DNA of 64,000 nt from Rhodocyclaceae bacterium (GTDB taxonomy: Bacteria > Pseudomonadota > Gammaproteobacteria > Burkholderiales > Rhodocyclaceae), in the NCBI GenBank assembly GCA_019455325.1, contig JACFMQ010000012.1, positions 33,031 to 97,030 on the forward strand, read 5' to 3'. Positions 46,859 through 56,224 of this stretch are shown piece by piece (the stretch's first letter is position 1; each line of letters starts with the position of its first letter). Below the pieces are notes generated by a model. That model was not told where the DNA came from. It saw nothing but the letters and a program-made list of their open reading frames with translations, and did no database searches. A program made the translations under genes and the position numbers.

Positions 46859-47580
46859 TGGGCGCCGCCGGCCGGCCCGGACCCGCCGGCGCCGCCGCGC
46901 GCGGCGGCGTCTGGCGCGCCGACGGGCCGATGCCGCCGGGCGTGCCGACCGGCCACGCCGCGCTCGACGCCGAACTGCCGGACGGCGGCTGGCCGCGCGG
47001 CGGCCTGGTCGAGCTGCTGCCGGCGCGCCGGGGGCTCGGCGAGCTGGGGCTGCTGATGCCGGCGCTGGCGCGCATCTCCGGCCGGGAAATGGCCTGGGTG
47101 GTCTGCGTCGCGCCGCCGCTGCCGCTGCATGCGCCGGCCTGGGCCGCCGCCGGCGTGGCGCTGTCGCGCCTGCTGGTCACGCGCGCGGCCGGCGGCGATG
47201 CCGCCAGATCCTGCGCGCGGGCGCTCGACGCCGACGGCGTCGGCGCCATCGTCGCCTGGCTGCCGGCGGCCGACGCGGCGGCCCTGGGCCGCCTGCAGGC
47301 GCTCGCCGAAAAGCGCCGCACGCTGGTCTTCCTCTTCCGGCCGGCCGGGCTTGTCGGCGAGTCCTCGCCGGCGCCGCTGCGCATCGCCATCGATGCCGGC
47401 GTCGCCGGCCGGCTCTCGCTGCGGCTGCTCAAGCGCCGCGGCGGCGCCCGCGCCGAGCCGCTGGCGCTGGCCGTCGACCGGCCGGCCGACGCCCCATCCT
47501 TCGCCGCCGCCGCGGCCGGCGCGCCGTCTGCCGCCGCGGCCGCCCGCAGCCTTTCCGAAGCGGCCGCCTTCTCCGCATAA
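46858..47580 (+). CDS. imuA: ImuA-type translesion synthesis protein
   Basis: A 240-residue protein with a RecA/SulA-like core: PPGVPTGHAALDAELPDGGWPRGGLVELL opens it, followed by EMAWVVCVAPPLPLHAPA and an Ala-rich C-terminal tail. ImuA works with ImuB and DnaE2 in damage-induced mutagenesis. Here imuB and dnaE2 do not follow: the next gene is a bacteriohemerythrin. Overlap with lexA (TGATG) places it under SOS control. The C-terminal repeats of AAAA may be low-complexity tail. Confidence 0.85.
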   Translation: MGAAGRPGPAGAAARGGVWRADGPMPPGVPTGHAALDAELPDGGWPRGGLVELLPARRGLGELGLLMPALARISGREMAWVVCVAPPLPLHAPAWAAAGVALSRLLVTRAAGGDAARSCARALDADGVGAIVAWLPAADAAALGRLQALAEKRRTLVFLFRPAGLVGESSPAPLRIAIDAGVAGRLSLRLLKRRGGARAEPLALAVDRPADAPSFAAAAAGAPSAAAAARSLSEAAAFSA

Positions 47581-47725
47581 AAAATGGTGATGGCCCTGCC
47601 GCGCAGGCGTGGGCAGGCATCCGCGCGGCAATCTTCGCCTCGGGCCTTGAATTCAGGATGTCGGCGTTTATATTTAAAAAATTCTGGACGCAATGCCGAC
47701 AACATATGCCTGAGGAGGCGCGCAC

Positions 47726-48196
47726 ATGGGACAAAAGCTCCACGGGATGCTGCCGCTTGAGTTGATGGTCGATCACGCCATGCTCGATGCGGAGCACGAC
47801 GAAATTTTCTGCCGCATCGAGGCAATCAAGGAATCCGCGCTGTCGGCGGAGCGCATGCCGGAAGACGAGGTGCTCGCGCTGGCAGACTCCTTCGCCCGCC
47901 ACTTCGCCAGCGAAGAGCAGCTCGCGCGCGAGGTCGGCATGGAATTTTCGGAGCACGTCCACGAGCATGCGCAGGCCCTGCGCATGCTCGACAAGGCCTG
48001 CGACGATCTCCGCGCCGGCGGACTCGATCTGCGCTCCTTCCTGCGCTGCCTCGAATACTGGTTCGAGCACCACATCAATGCCTTCGACAAGCCGCTCGGC
48101 CGGCGCCTGGCCCAGCGCGCGGCCGGGTCGCGCGGCGCCCGCGCCGGCGTCCCCGGCCTGGCGGCCCGGCCCGCCGAAAGCCGCCCCGCCGTCTGA
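47726..48196 (+). CDS. Bacteriohemerythrin
   Basis: A 156-residue oxygen-binding protein. All diiron ligands are visible: His24, His59 and Glu63 (HFASEEQ), His77, His81, His116 and Asp121 (HINAFD). The last 30 residues form an Ala/Arg/Pro-rich tail beyond the four-helix bundle. It may deliver or sense oxygen in a microaerobic motile cell. GAGGAGG lies upstream of the ATG. The 145-base gap before it contains an AT-rich run around 47670-47690 that could hold a promoter. Confidence 0.92.
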   Translation: MGQKLHGMLPLELMVDHAMLDAEHDEIFCRIEAIKESALSAERMPEDEVLALADSFARHFASEEQLAREVGMEFSEHVHEHAQALRMLDKACDDLRAGGLDLRSFLRCLEYWFEHHINAFDKPLGRRLAQRAAGSRGARAGVPGLAARPAESRPAV

Positions 48197-48244
48197 TCCG
48201 GAGTCGCCCGCCGCGTCGGCGCCCGCTGCGGCCGGCCGGGGGCG

Positions 48245-48267
48245 GCGCACCGGCATTCCCGGTGCGC
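48245..48267. terminator. GC-rich hairpin between convergent hemerythrin and HD-GYP genes
   Basis: GCGCACCGG pairs perfectly with CCGGTGCGC around a five-base loop. There is no T-run, so it is at most an atypical terminator or RNA-stabilising hairpin. Nothing else is seen in the 113-base gap. Confidence 0.35.
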
Positions 48268-48309
48268 TGAATCCGCCGCCGGCGCCGGCCGCGCGGCGGC
48301 CCGCCGCGC

Positions 48310-49656
48310 TCAGCCGTCGGCGAAGCGGCCGACGTCGATGTGCCAGCGATGCGGGTCCTCGTGCCCGACGATGGACTCCCGCCCCGCCCACTGCGCGCTG
48401 GCCAGCTCGATGTCCTCCGGCGGCAGGTAGGCCTGGCGGCGGATGTCGAAGACGACGCGGACGTGCGGCTGGATCAGGTTGCCCGGATCGTGGCAGAGCA
48501 CGATCGCCAGCCGTTCGCTCTGCAGCCGCACCAGCGAGCCGGCCGGGTAGATGCCCAGGCAGCGGACGAAGCTGTTGACCAGGGCGGCGTCGAAATGGCG
48601 CTGCCATTCGAAGATCCGGCGCATCGCCTCCGGCGCCGGCAGCGCCTTGTGGTACACGCGCTCCGTCGAAATCGCGTCGTAGACGTCCACGATCGCGGCC
48701 ATGCGGCCGATCATCGATATCTTTTCCTGCGCCATCGCCAGCGGGTAGCCGCTGCCGTCCCGGCGCTCGTGGTGCTCGCGGATCACCGCCAGCGCCGGCT
48801 CGGGCAGGTCGTAGGGCGCGACCAGCGCCAGGCCGCGGGCGACGTGCGTCTTCATGTGCCGGTACTCCTCGTCCGTCAGCTTGCCCGGCTTGTTCAGCAC
48901 CTCGTCGTCGATCGCCATCTTGCCGATGTCGTGCAGCAGCCCGCCGAGGGCGATCTGCTGCGTGATCGCCGGATCGTGCGCCAGGTAGTGGCTGAAGCGC
49001 GCGAGGAGGACGCTGACGTTGAGCGAGTGGGTGAAGGTGTATTCGTCGCGCCTGCGCAGGCGGCAGACCAGCGCCATCGCGTTGCTGTTGCGCATGACCG
49101 CCGTGGAAATGTTCTCGGCCGAGGCGCGCAGCGCCAGAACGTCGAGCGGCTTGCCCAGCCGGACGTCGCCCATGACGCTGCGCAGGCGCTCCGCGGCCTG
49201 GCCCAGCACCTGCCGCGCCCGCCGCATTTCCTCGACGGACGGCAGGCGGGCCGCGTCGTCGCGCGTCTTGCCGTCCTCCTCCGGCCGTGTTTGTCGGCCC
49301 GCGCTGTCGAGCATTTCGTGCCGGCTGCTGCTGACGACCTCGGCCAGCGTCGGCGCGTCCGCCACGTCGACGCCCTTGCGCGTGTCGATGAAGACGCTGC
49401 GGATGCCGTAGCGGACGATCTCCTCGATCTGCCGCTCGTCGGTCACGTGCAGGTGGTTGGCGATGAAGGGGTGCGCCATCCAGCCGGCGTTGAGGTCGCA
49501 GACGAACATGCCGGGGCGGAGCGCGGCGACGGAAATCTGCTTGATGTGCGCCTCGTCGTGCGATTCGGCGGCGGCGAACGGGAGGAAGGGGGCGAAGGCG
49601 CGGGTGAGCCGCTCCTGCATGCCGATGCCTTTTCCGTGCTTGTGCGTTTCTTTCAT
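48310..49656 (-). CDS. HD-GYP domain c-di-GMP phosphodiesterase
   Basis: A 448-residue protein. A DUF3391-type N-terminal region (IKQISVAALRPGMFVCDLNAGWMAHPF) precedes a complete HD-GYP domain: GLLHDIGKMAIDDEVLNKPGKLTDEE, HHERRDGSGYP and the metal Asp in VDVYDAIS. It should hydrolyse cyclic di-GMP. Start uncertain: the ATG at 49654-49656 is chosen for length, and another 12 codons later has AAAAGG before it. It is divergent from the HTH-EAL-HDOD gene and adjoins the chemotaxis cluster. Confidence 0.87.
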   Translation of the reverse strand: MKETHKHGKGIGMQERLTRAFAPFLPFAAAESHDEAHIKQISVAALRPGMFVCDLNAGWMAHPFIANHLHVTDERQIEEIVRYGIRSVFIDTRKGVDVADAPTLAEVVSSSRHEMLDSAGRQTRPEEDGKTRDDAARLPSVEEMRRARQVLGQAAERLRSVMGDVRLGKPLDVLALRASAENISTAVMRNSNAMALVCRLRRRDEYTFTHSLNVSVLLARFSHYLAHDPAITQQIALGGLLHDIGKMAIDDEVLNKPGKLTDEEYRHMKTHVARGLALVAPYDLPEPALAVIREHHERRDGSGYPLAMAQEKISMIGRMAAIVDVYDAISTERVYHKALPAPEAMRRIFEWQRHFDAALVNSFVRCLGIYPAGSLVRLQSERLAIVLCHDPGNLIQPHVRVVFDIRRQAYLPPEDIELASAQWAGRESIVGHEDPHRWHIDVGRFADG

Positions 49657-49809
49657 TTTTGCGCCGGACAGACGACGACTCCGGCAGTCCAGATGGTAGA
49701 TTGACAGGTTTCGCCCGATTTTTCCTGCTGCGGGCGGCGATGAAATGAAATATGCAACGCAGATATGCGGCGCTACGGGTGCATTTGTATCATATCCAAG
49801 GAGATGATC
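49657..49809. promoter_or_regulatory. AT-rich control region between the HD-GYP and HTH-EAL-HDOD genes
   Basis: A 153-base divergent gap that is much more AT-rich than the surroundings. It holds two direct copies of ATATGC (49750-49755 and 49763-49768), a TATCAT possible -10 near 49788, and AAGGAG at 49798-49803. The direct repeats are candidate sites for the MerR/excisionase-like HTH of the rightward gene. Confidence 0.4.
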
Positions 49810-51327
49810 TTGACCAAGATGAAAAAAATGATAACATCGGCAAATATGGAAACGCAAACCGCCCGGCAGCTTTCAGTCGTCGCCCCCGATATCGGGGGCG
49901 CGGCGTCGGTGTATTCCACCCGCGAGGCGAGCGAAATCCTCGGCGTTTCGCTGCGCACGGTGCAGCTCTGGGTGGACAGCGGCGTCCTGGAGGCGTGGAA
50001 GACCGTCGGCGGGCATCGCCGCATCAGCCGCGCCTCGGTCGAAGCGCTGCTCAGGGGCGGCGCCACCGCCGGCCGCGAGGCGGAAGCCGCCGCGCCGGAC
50101 GCAGCCTCGCCGCTCTTGGCCTACCAGCCGATCTTCGACCGCGAGAACCGCCCCTTCGGCTACGAACTGCTCTACCGGCACGGCGGCCTCGACGCGGCCC
50201 GCATCGAGGACCCGGTCGGCGCCACTTCCCGCGTCATCCAGGTCGCCTTCGGCGAACTCGGGCTCCTCGGCGCGGTCGGCGATGCGCTCTGCTTCGTCAA
50301 CGTCGAGGAGGAGATGCTCGGCGAAGACATCCTGCTCGCCCTCGACCCGGAAAAGATCGTCCTCGAACTGCCGGCCGACACCGCGCCCAGCGAGCGCCTG
50401 TACGAACGCTGCTACGCGCTGAAGCGCGCCGGCTTCCGCCTGCTCCTGGAAAACCTGCGCCCGGACAACGGCGCCGAGCAACTGCTGACCATGGTCGATT
50501 TCGTCAAGGTCGACATGCGCCGCGCCGAGGACGCGCGGCACGCCGTCGACCGCCTCGCCGCGATCGCCTGCTCGGCCAAGCTCGTCGCCGGCCGGCTGGA
50601 GACCATGGCCGCCTACGAGACGGCGCGGCGGCTGGGCTACGACTATTTCCAGGGATTCTTCTTCGCCCGCCCGACGGTCAGCCGCGGCCGCCAGATCTCG
50701 CAGCAGAAGATGGTGCTGCTCGACCTCCTGCGCCTGCTGCTGTCCAGCGACGCCGGCAACGCCGAGATCGAACAGCGCCTCAAGCTCGAACCAGCGCTGT
50801 GCCTGAGCCTGCTGCGCCTGGTGAATTCGGCCGCCGCCGGCCTGTCGCGGCGGATCAGCACGATGCGCGAGGTGCTGGTCGTGCTCGGCCGCCAGCGCCT
50901 GTGCCGGTGGATTCAGATCCTGCTCTACGCCAGCGACGACGCCATGTCGGGCGTGCACAACCCGCTGATGCAACTGGCCGCCTTCCGCGGCCGCTTCCTC
51001 GAATACCTGATGGCGCTGCTGCCGGGGCAGGCGGTGCTGAAGGACCAAGCCTTCATGGTCGGCCTCCTGTCGCTCGTCGATGCCTTGCTCGGCGTGCCGC
51101 TCGACCAGGTGCTGGCCAGGCTGCGGCTGGACGACGAGATCGAATCGGCGCTGCTGCGCCGCGAGGGGCTGCTCGGCCAGCTCCTGTCGCTGGTCGAGGC
51201 GCTGGATGCGGAGGACTTCGCCGGCGCCGACGCCGTCGCGGCGCAGTTGCAACTGGATGCGCCGTTCATGCGTCAGGGCATGGTCGAGTCCCTCGGCTGG
51301 AGCAACGCACTGAGCCGGGGCGGATAG
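49810..51327 (+). CDS. HTH-EAL-HDOD three-domain regulatory protein
   Basis: A protein of about 505 residues. Residues about 33-80 are a MerR/excisionase-type helix-turn-helix (YSTREASEILGVSLRTVQLW, then SGVLEAWKTVGGHRRI). Residues about 100-290 are an EAL fold and about 297-457 an HDOD domain (LRLVNSAAAGLSRRISTMREVLVVLG). The EAL signature is degenerate (ELLYR, LLLEN in place of the DDF motif, AGRLET for EGVET), so it probably binds rather than hydrolyses c-di-GMP. Start uncertain: TTG at 49810 has AAGGAG at ideal spacing; ATGs at 49819 and 49846 are alternatives. Confidence 0.82.
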   Translation: MTKMKKMITSANMETQTARQLSVVAPDIGGAASVYSTREASEILGVSLRTVQLWVDSGVLEAWKTVGGHRRISRASVEALLRGGATAGREAEAAAPDAASPLLAYQPIFDRENRPFGYELLYRHGGLDAARIEDPVGATSRVIQVAFGELGLLGAVGDALCFVNVEEEMLGEDILLALDPEKIVLELPADTAPSERLYERCYALKRAGFRLLLENLRPDNGAEQLLTMVDFVKVDMRRAEDARHAVDRLAAIACSAKLVAGRLETMAAYETARRLGYDYFQGFFFARPTVSRGRQISQQKMVLLDLLRLLLSSDAGNAEIEQRLKLEPALCLSLLRLVNSAAAGLSRRISTMREVLVVLGRQRLCRWIQILLYASDDAMSGVHNPLMQLAAFRGRFLEYLMALLPGQAVLKDQAFMVGLLSLVDALLGVPLDQVLARLRLDDEIESALLRREGLLGQLLSLVEALDAEDFAGADAVAAQLQLDAPFMRQGMVESLGWSNALSRGG

Positions 51328-51466
51328 CGGATTTCAAGGGAGGAGGGGAGCGGGTGACGAAAAAAGCGAAAAATCGCATCGTTCGCAGCATGCAGTGCGC
51401 ACCGGCCGGGCGGCGGGGCGTGTCGCCGGCGGCAGGCGGCGGCGCGCCCGGCGCGCGGGGAGCGTC

Positions 51467-52414
51467 ATGTCGGAGCTGTTGAGCAGGATCGACGCCCGCA
51501 CGCGGCTGGCAGGCACCAACAAGCTGGAAATCCTCCTTTTCTCCCTCGGCGAGGACGCTGCCACGGGGCGGCGGGAGACTTTCGGCATCAACGTCTTCAA
51601 GGTGCGCGAGGTGATGCGCACGCCGCCGATCACAGCGGCGCCGGAAATGCCGGCGGCGGTGCAGGGCATGGTCAGCCTGCGCGGCATGCTCGTGCCGGTG
51701 GTCGATCTCGCCTGCTACGCCGGCGTGGCGACCGGCGCGCCGCGCGACATCATGATCGTCACCGAATACAACGGCCACACCCAGGGCTTCCTGGTCGAGG
51801 GCGTGGATACCATCCTGCGCCTCGACTGGAGCCGGATGCGCGTGCCGCCGGAGATGCTCACGGCGCAGATGGGCGGCCTGGTGACGGCCGTCACCGAGCT
51901 GGACGACGGCCGGCTGGTGATGATGATGGACGTCGAGAAGGTGCTCGCCGAAACCGGCGGCTGCGAGAGCGAGGTCATGTACCGCGGCATCGCGCGCCTC
52001 GACCGGCCGGAATGCGTCGTCTACTTCGCCGACGACTCGCTGATCGCCCGCCGGCAGATCGAGCGCACGCTCGAGGCCATGGGCGTGCGCCACGTCGCCG
52101 CGGTCAACGGGCGCCAGCTCTGGGACGCGCTGGAAAAGGCGGCGACGGTCGGCGAGCAGATCAGCCTGGTGCTGACCGACGTCGAGATGCCCGAGATGGA
52201 CGGCTACCTCCTGACGCGCAGGATCAAGGGCGATCTCCGCTTCTCGGAAATCCCGGTGATCATGCACTCGTCGCTGTCCGGCGCCTCGAACCGGTCGCAC
52301 GGCTTCTCGGTCGGCGCCGACGACTACGTGTCGAAGTTCGAGCCGCAGCGGCTCGCCGAGGCGCTGACCCGGCGCCTCGGCGTGGCGCCGGTGAGCGGAG
52401 GCGGCGATGTCTGA
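51467..52414 (+). CDS. cheV: Chemotaxis coupling protein CheV (first copy)
   Basis: A 315-residue CheV. The CheW-like domain (residues about 15-165, [12 protein letters not shown], then MPAAVQGMVSLRG) couples receptors to CheA. A receiver domain (about 182-305) has FADD, phospho-acceptor Asp238 in LTDVEMPEMDG and Lys in YVSKFE. CheV is thought to act as phosphate sink or adaptor. It opens the run of chemotaxis genes and overlaps the second cheV by eight bases. The 139 bases before it hold only a doubtful short frame. Confidence 0.92.
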   Translation: MSELLSRIDARTRLAGTNKLEILLFSLGEDAATGRRETFGINVFKVREVMRTPPITAAPEMPAAVQGMVSLRGMLVPVVDLACYAGVATGAPRDIMIVTEYNGHTQGFLVEGVDTILRLDWSRMRVPPEMLTAQMGGLVTAVTELDDGRLVMMMDVEKVLAETGGCESEVMYRGIARLDRPECVVYFADDSLIARRQIERTLEAMGVRHVAAVNGRQLWDALEKAATVGEQISLVLTDVEMPEMDGYLLTRRIKGDLRFSEIPVIMHSSLSGASNRSHGFSVGADDYVSKFEPQRLAEALTRRLGVAPVSGGGDV

Positions 52415-53342
52415 GCACAGCCGGCTTCTGGAAAGCGTCGATGCGCGCACGCGGCTGGCCGGCTCGAACCGCATGGAAATCCTGCTGTTCTCGCTGGGCA
52501 CGCGCGAAACCTTCGGCATCAACGTCTTCAAGGTGCGCGAGGTCGGCCGCAGCCCGCGCGTCACGCGCACGCCGAACATGCCGGCCGGCGTCGAGGGGCT
52601 GGTCTCGCTGCGCGGCAACGTCATCCCGGTGCTGTCGCTGGCCGACTTCCTGGAGCTCGACGGCCGGCCGCCGGGGCCGGCCGGCGCGATGATGGTCGCC
52701 GAATACTCGCAGCGCACGCTCGGCTTCCTGGTGCACGAGGTCGACCGCATCATCCGCGTCGACTGGGAGCGCGTGCGGGCGCCGGAAACCGCGCTCGCCT
52801 CGAACCGCGGCCTGATCAGCGCGATCGTCGAGCTCGACGACGGCAAGCTGGTGTCGATCCTCGACGTCGAGCAGATCCTCGCCAACGCCTTCGGCGAGGC
52901 GGTCGTCGTCGACATCGCGCCGGTCCGCGGCAGCGGCAGCGTCTTCTTCGCCGACGACTCGATCGTCGCCCGCCGGCAGATCACCGACGTGCTCGACCGG
53001 CTCGGCGTCCGCCACAAGCACGCGAGCAACGGCGCCGAGGCGTGGAGCCGCCTGCAGGCCATCGCCGGCCACGCGCAGCAGACCGGCGGCGAGCTGCGCG
53101 ACGAAATCAGCCTGATCCTGGTCGACGCCGAAATGCCGGAGATGGACGGCTACGTGCTCACCCGCCACATCAAGGGCGACGGCCGCTTCACCGGCATTCC
53201 GGTGGTCATGCACTCGTCGCTGTCTTCCGAGGCCAACCGGGCGATGGGCAAGTCCGTCGGCGTCGACGCCTACGTCGCCAAATTCGCCGCCGAGGCCCTC
53301 GCCGACACCCTGCGCCCGCTGCTCGAACGCCGCGCCGCCTGA
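52407..53342 (+). CDS. cheV: Chemotaxis coupling protein CheV (second copy)
   Basis: A 311-residue CheV with the same CheW-plus-receiver layout as its upstream neighbour, clearly homologous along its whole length (both start with [18 protein letters not shown] sequence). Phospho-acceptor Asp240 in [10 protein letters not shown] and Lys in YVAKFAA are intact. The receiver loop carries a short insertion ([11 protein letters not shown]) absent from the first copy. Start ATG overlaps the first copy by eight bases. Tandem cheV genes suggest different receptor sets or successive adaptation roles. Confidence 0.92.
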   Translation: MSEHSRLLESVDARTRLAGSNRMEILLFSLGTRETFGINVFKVREVGRSPRVTRTPNMPAGVEGLVSLRGNVIPVLSLADFLELDGRPPGPAGAMMVAEYSQRTLGFLVHEVDRIIRVDWERVRAPETALASNRGLISAIVELDDGKLVSILDVEQILANAFGEAVVVDIAPVRGSGSVFFADDSIVARRQITDVLDRLGVRHKHASNGAEAWSRLQAIAGHAQQTGGELRDEISLILVDAEMPEMDGYVLTRHIKGDGRFTGIPVVMHSSLSSEANRAMGKSVGVDAYVAKFAAEALADTLRPLLERRAA

Positions 53343-53376
53343 TTCCCGACCCGCAACCGACCGACGGACGACACCG

Positions 53377-53784
53377 ATGCCCCTCGCCGACCCGACAACC
53401 CGCTTCCTCGTGGTGGACGACTTTTCGACGATGCGCCGCATCGTCCGCAACCTGCTCAAGGATCTCGAATTCACCAACGTCGACGAGGCCGAGGACGGCG
53501 TCGCGGCGCTGCAGAAACTGAGGAACGGCGGCTTCCAGTTCGTCCTCACCGACTGGAACATGCCGAACATGGACGGGCTGGCGCTGCTGCAGAGCATCCG
53601 CGCCACGCCGTCGCTGCGCCACCTGCCGGTGCTGATGATCACCGCCGAGGCGAAGCGGGAGAACATCATCCTCGCCGCCCGGGCCGGCGCCGACGGCTAC
53701 ATCGTCAAACCCTTCACCGGCGCGACGCTGGCCGAAAAGATGAAGAAGATCTTCGACAAGCTGAACGGCGGGGAGCGCACCTGA
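53377..53784 (+). CDS. cheY: Chemotaxis response regulator CheY
   Basis: A 135-residue single-domain regulator. Asp pair VVDD at 14-15, phospho-acceptor Asp59 ([10 protein letters not shown]), Thr89 (MITAEA) and Lys111 (YIVKPF) are all canonical, and the FliM-facing region is CheY-like. Phosphorylated CheY binds the flagellar switch. Directly followed (no gap) by cheZ. Confidence 0.95.
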   Translation: MPLADPTTRFLVVDDFSTMRRIVRNLLKDLEFTNVDEAEDGVAALQKLRNGGFQFVLTDWNMPNMDGLALLQSIRATPSLRHLPVLMITAEAKRENIILAARAGADGYIVKPFTGATLAEKMKKIFDKLNGGERT

Positions 53785-54498
53785 ATGAACCCGTACCACG
53801 TCAGCGTTGCCGGCCGCGATTCCGCCGAGCTGCAAGCCCTCTTCGACAGCGTCGCCGGCCGGGCCGCGCCGCCGTCCTCGCCGGACGGCGCGGCCGAGCG
53901 CACCTTCAACCGCGTCGGCCAGATCATGCGCCAGCTCAACGACGCGCTGCGCGAGCTCGGCTACGACCGGCTGATCGAGCGGACGGCGCAGTCCATGCCC
54001 GACACCCGCGACCGCCTCGCCTACATCGCCAGCCTCACCGAGCAGGCGGCCAGCCGCGTGCTCAACGCCACCGACGTCGCCATGCCGCTGCAGGAGGAAC
54101 TGAGCGCCGGCGCCCGGGCGCTCGGCGCGCGCTGGCGCGAGCTCTACGCCAACCGGCTGTCGGTCGCCGAGTTCAGGGCGCTGGCCGACGACACCGTCGC
54201 CTACCTCGAACAGCGGGTGCCCGCGCACACCGCCGCGACCGGCGAGCAACTGATGAACATCATACTGGCGCAGGACTTCCAGGATTTGACCGGCCAGGTC
54301 ATCAAGAAGATCGTCGCGCTCGCCCAGGGTCTTGAAACGCAGTTGATGACGGTGCTCGTCGACCTGCTGCCGGAGGAGCGCCGCAGCGCCGAGGTCGACG
54401 GCCTGCTCAACGGCCCGGCGATCGGTACGGCGGCCGACGGCGACGCGGCGGTCTCGCAGGCGCAGGTCGACGACCTGCTGAACAGCCTCGGCTTCTAG
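53785..54498 (+). CDS. cheZ: CheY-phosphate phosphatase CheZ
   Basis: A 237-residue helical phosphatase. The catalytic region AQDFQDLTGQVIKKIV carries the Asp (167) and Gln (171) that correspond to the E. coli catalytic pair. The C-terminal CheY-binding peptide QVDDLLNSLGF is present after a flexible linker. Begins in the base after the cheY stop. Its presence marks a beta/gamma-type chemotaxis system. Confidence 0.94.
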   Translation: MNPYHVSVAGRDSAELQALFDSVAGRAAPPSSPDGAAERTFNRVGQIMRQLNDALRELGYDRLIERTAQSMPDTRDRLAYIASLTEQAASRVLNATDVAMPLQEELSAGARALGARWRELYANRLSVAEFRALADDTVAYLEQRVPAHTAATGEQLMNIILAQDFQDLTGQVIKKIVALAQGLETQLMTVLVDLLPEERRSAEVDGLLNGPAIGTAADGDAAVSQAQVDDLLNSLGF

Positions 54499-54515
54499 GG
54501 TTGCGGAGAAAGGAC

Positions 54516-56186
54516 ATGAGCGATTTCGCCGGCATGGAAGGTTTGCTCGAGGATTTCCTGCGGGAGGCCGACGACCACCTTTCCGAAGTCGACAGCAAGC
54601 TCGCCGGGCTCGAACGCGCGCCCGACGATCTCGACCTGCTCGACGACATCTTCTGCAGCTTCCTGACGATCAAGGGCGGCGCCGGCCTCCTCGACGCCGG
54701 GGCGCTGGTGACGCTGTGCCAGCTCACCGGGCGCCTGTTCGACCGCCTGCGCAGCGGCCGGCTCCGGCTCGACGCCGCGCTCTTGGAGGCGGTCATGGAG
54801 GCCACGCGCGACGCGCGCCGGATGCTCGACGAACTCGCCCAAGGCCGGCGGCCGCGTCCGGCGCCGGCGGCGGTGCTCGACGCCCTGCGCCGCGCCATCG
54901 CCGGCGAAACGGCGCCGGTCGCCGTCGTCCGGAGGCGCCGCGCCGATGACCGGCCGGGCGGATCCGCCGGCCGCCGCGTCGAGGAACGCGACAGGGACGC
55001 GACGATCCGCGTCGACACGCTCCGCCTCGACCAGGTGCTCAACCTCTCCGGCGAGATCGGCCTGACCAAGAACCGGCTGACCAGCCTGCGCGCCGACATC
55101 CTCGCCGGCCGGACCGATGCCGAGACGCTGCACGCGCTCGACCAGGCGGTCTCGCAGCTCGACCTGCTCGTCTCCGACCTGCAGAGCTCGGTGATGAAGA
55201 CGCGCATGCAGCCGATCGGCCGGCTCTTCCAGAAATACCCGCGCATCGCCCGCGACCTCGCCCGCCAGCTCGGCAAGGACGTGGAGCTGGTGCTCGCCGG
55301 CGAGGAGACGGAGGTCGACAAGACGATGATCGAGGACCTCGCCGACCCGTTGCTCCACCTTATCCGCAACGCCGTCGACCACGGCATCGAGCCGCCGCAC
55401 GAGCGCCTGGCCGCCGGCAAGCCGGAGAAGGGCTCGGTCCGCCTCGAAGCGCGCCAGGAGGGCGACCACATCGTCCTGATCGTCGCCGACGACGGCCGCG
55501 GCATGAGCGCCGAGCGCATCCGCGCCAGGGCCGTCGACAGGGGGCTGATCTCCGAGGAGGAGGCGAGCGGCCTGGACGAGCGGCAGAGCCTGCACCTGAT
55601 CCTGCTGCCGGGCTTCTCGACGAAGACGCAGAGCACCGACGTGTCCGGCCGCGGCGTCGGCATGGACGTGGTCAGGACCAAGGTCCACGGACTCTCCGGC
55701 AGCATCGACCTCCGTTCGGAGGTCGGCCGGGGCTCGCTGATCCTGATCTCGCTGCCGCTGACGCTGGCCATTCTGCCGGTGCTGCTGGTGCAGCTCGGCG
55801 ACCAGCCGTTCGCGCTGCCGCTGTCGCTGGTGCGCGAGATCCTGCCGCTCACCGCCGGCAAGCTGCAGAAAGTGGGCGGCAAGCGCACCTGCGTCGTGCG
55901 CGGCGAGATCCTGCCGGTCATCCCGCTCTCGCGTCTGCTCGGCCGGCCGGAAACCGGCGCGCCGCAGCACGGCGTGCTGATGCAGAGCGGCGAATGCAGC
56001 TTCATCCTCGCCGTCGACAGCTTCGCCGGCCGCGACGACGCGGTCGTCAAGCCGCTGGAGGATTTCCGCCCGCGCGGCGTCGCCGGCGTCACCACCCTCG
56101 CCGACGGCCGGATCGTGCTCATCCTCGACATCAACGAGCTGCTCGGCGACGCCGGCCAGCTATCCGAAAAACGCAAGGCCGCCTGA
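54516..56186 (+). CDS. cheA: CheA-type histidine kinase without phospho-accepting histidine and without P2
   Basis: A 556-residue kinase. P1 (residues about 5-110) reads [11 protein letters not shown], so Leu50 replaces the phosphorylated His (E. coli His48). Of the other residues in that His's network, Lys53 is kept but His67 and Glu70 are Gln69 and Gly72. No P2 CheY-binding domain is present: a short basic linker joins P1 to P3. P4 is intact: [10 protein letters not shown] (N box, about 282), DDGRGM (326), FSTK and GRGVGMDVV (379). A CheW-like P5 follows (about 422-548). The kinase core should bind ATP but cannot phosphorylate its own P1. Confidence 0.9.
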   Translation: MSDFAGMEGLLEDFLREADDHLSEVDSKLAGLERAPDDLDLLDDIFCSFLTIKGGAGLLDAGALVTLCQLTGRLFDRLRSGRLRLDAALLEAVMEATRDARRMLDELAQGRRPRPAPAAVLDALRRAIAGETAPVAVVRRRRADDRPGGSAGRRVEERDRDATIRVDTLRLDQVLNLSGEIGLTKNRLTSLRADILAGRTDAETLHALDQAVSQLDLLVSDLQSSVMKTRMQPIGRLFQKYPRIARDLARQLGKDVELVLAGEETEVDKTMIEDLADPLLHLIRNAVDHGIEPPHERLAAGKPEKGSVRLEARQEGDHIVLIVADDGRGMSAERIRARAVDRGLISEEEASGLDERQSLHLILLPGFSTKTQSTDVSGRGVGMDVVRTKVHGLSGSIDLRSEVGRGSLILISLPLTLAILPVLLVQLGDQPFALPLSLVREILPLTAGKLQKVGGKRTCVVRGEILPVIPLSRLLGRPETGAPQHGVLMQSGECSFILAVDSFAGRDDAVVKPLEDFRPRGVAGVTTLADGRIVLILDINELLGDAGQLSEKRKAA

Positions 56187-56224
56187 GACGTGGCGGCGGC
56201 CGACACCGGAGGCGGAGAGGAACG

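Noticed and set aside
51354-51482. A 42-codon frame beginning GTG after GGGAGGAGGGG, overlapping the first cheV start
   Set aside because: The ribosome-like sequence is good but the product is mainly Gly/Ala/Arg without recognisable pattern. It may be a leader peptide but cannot be supported.
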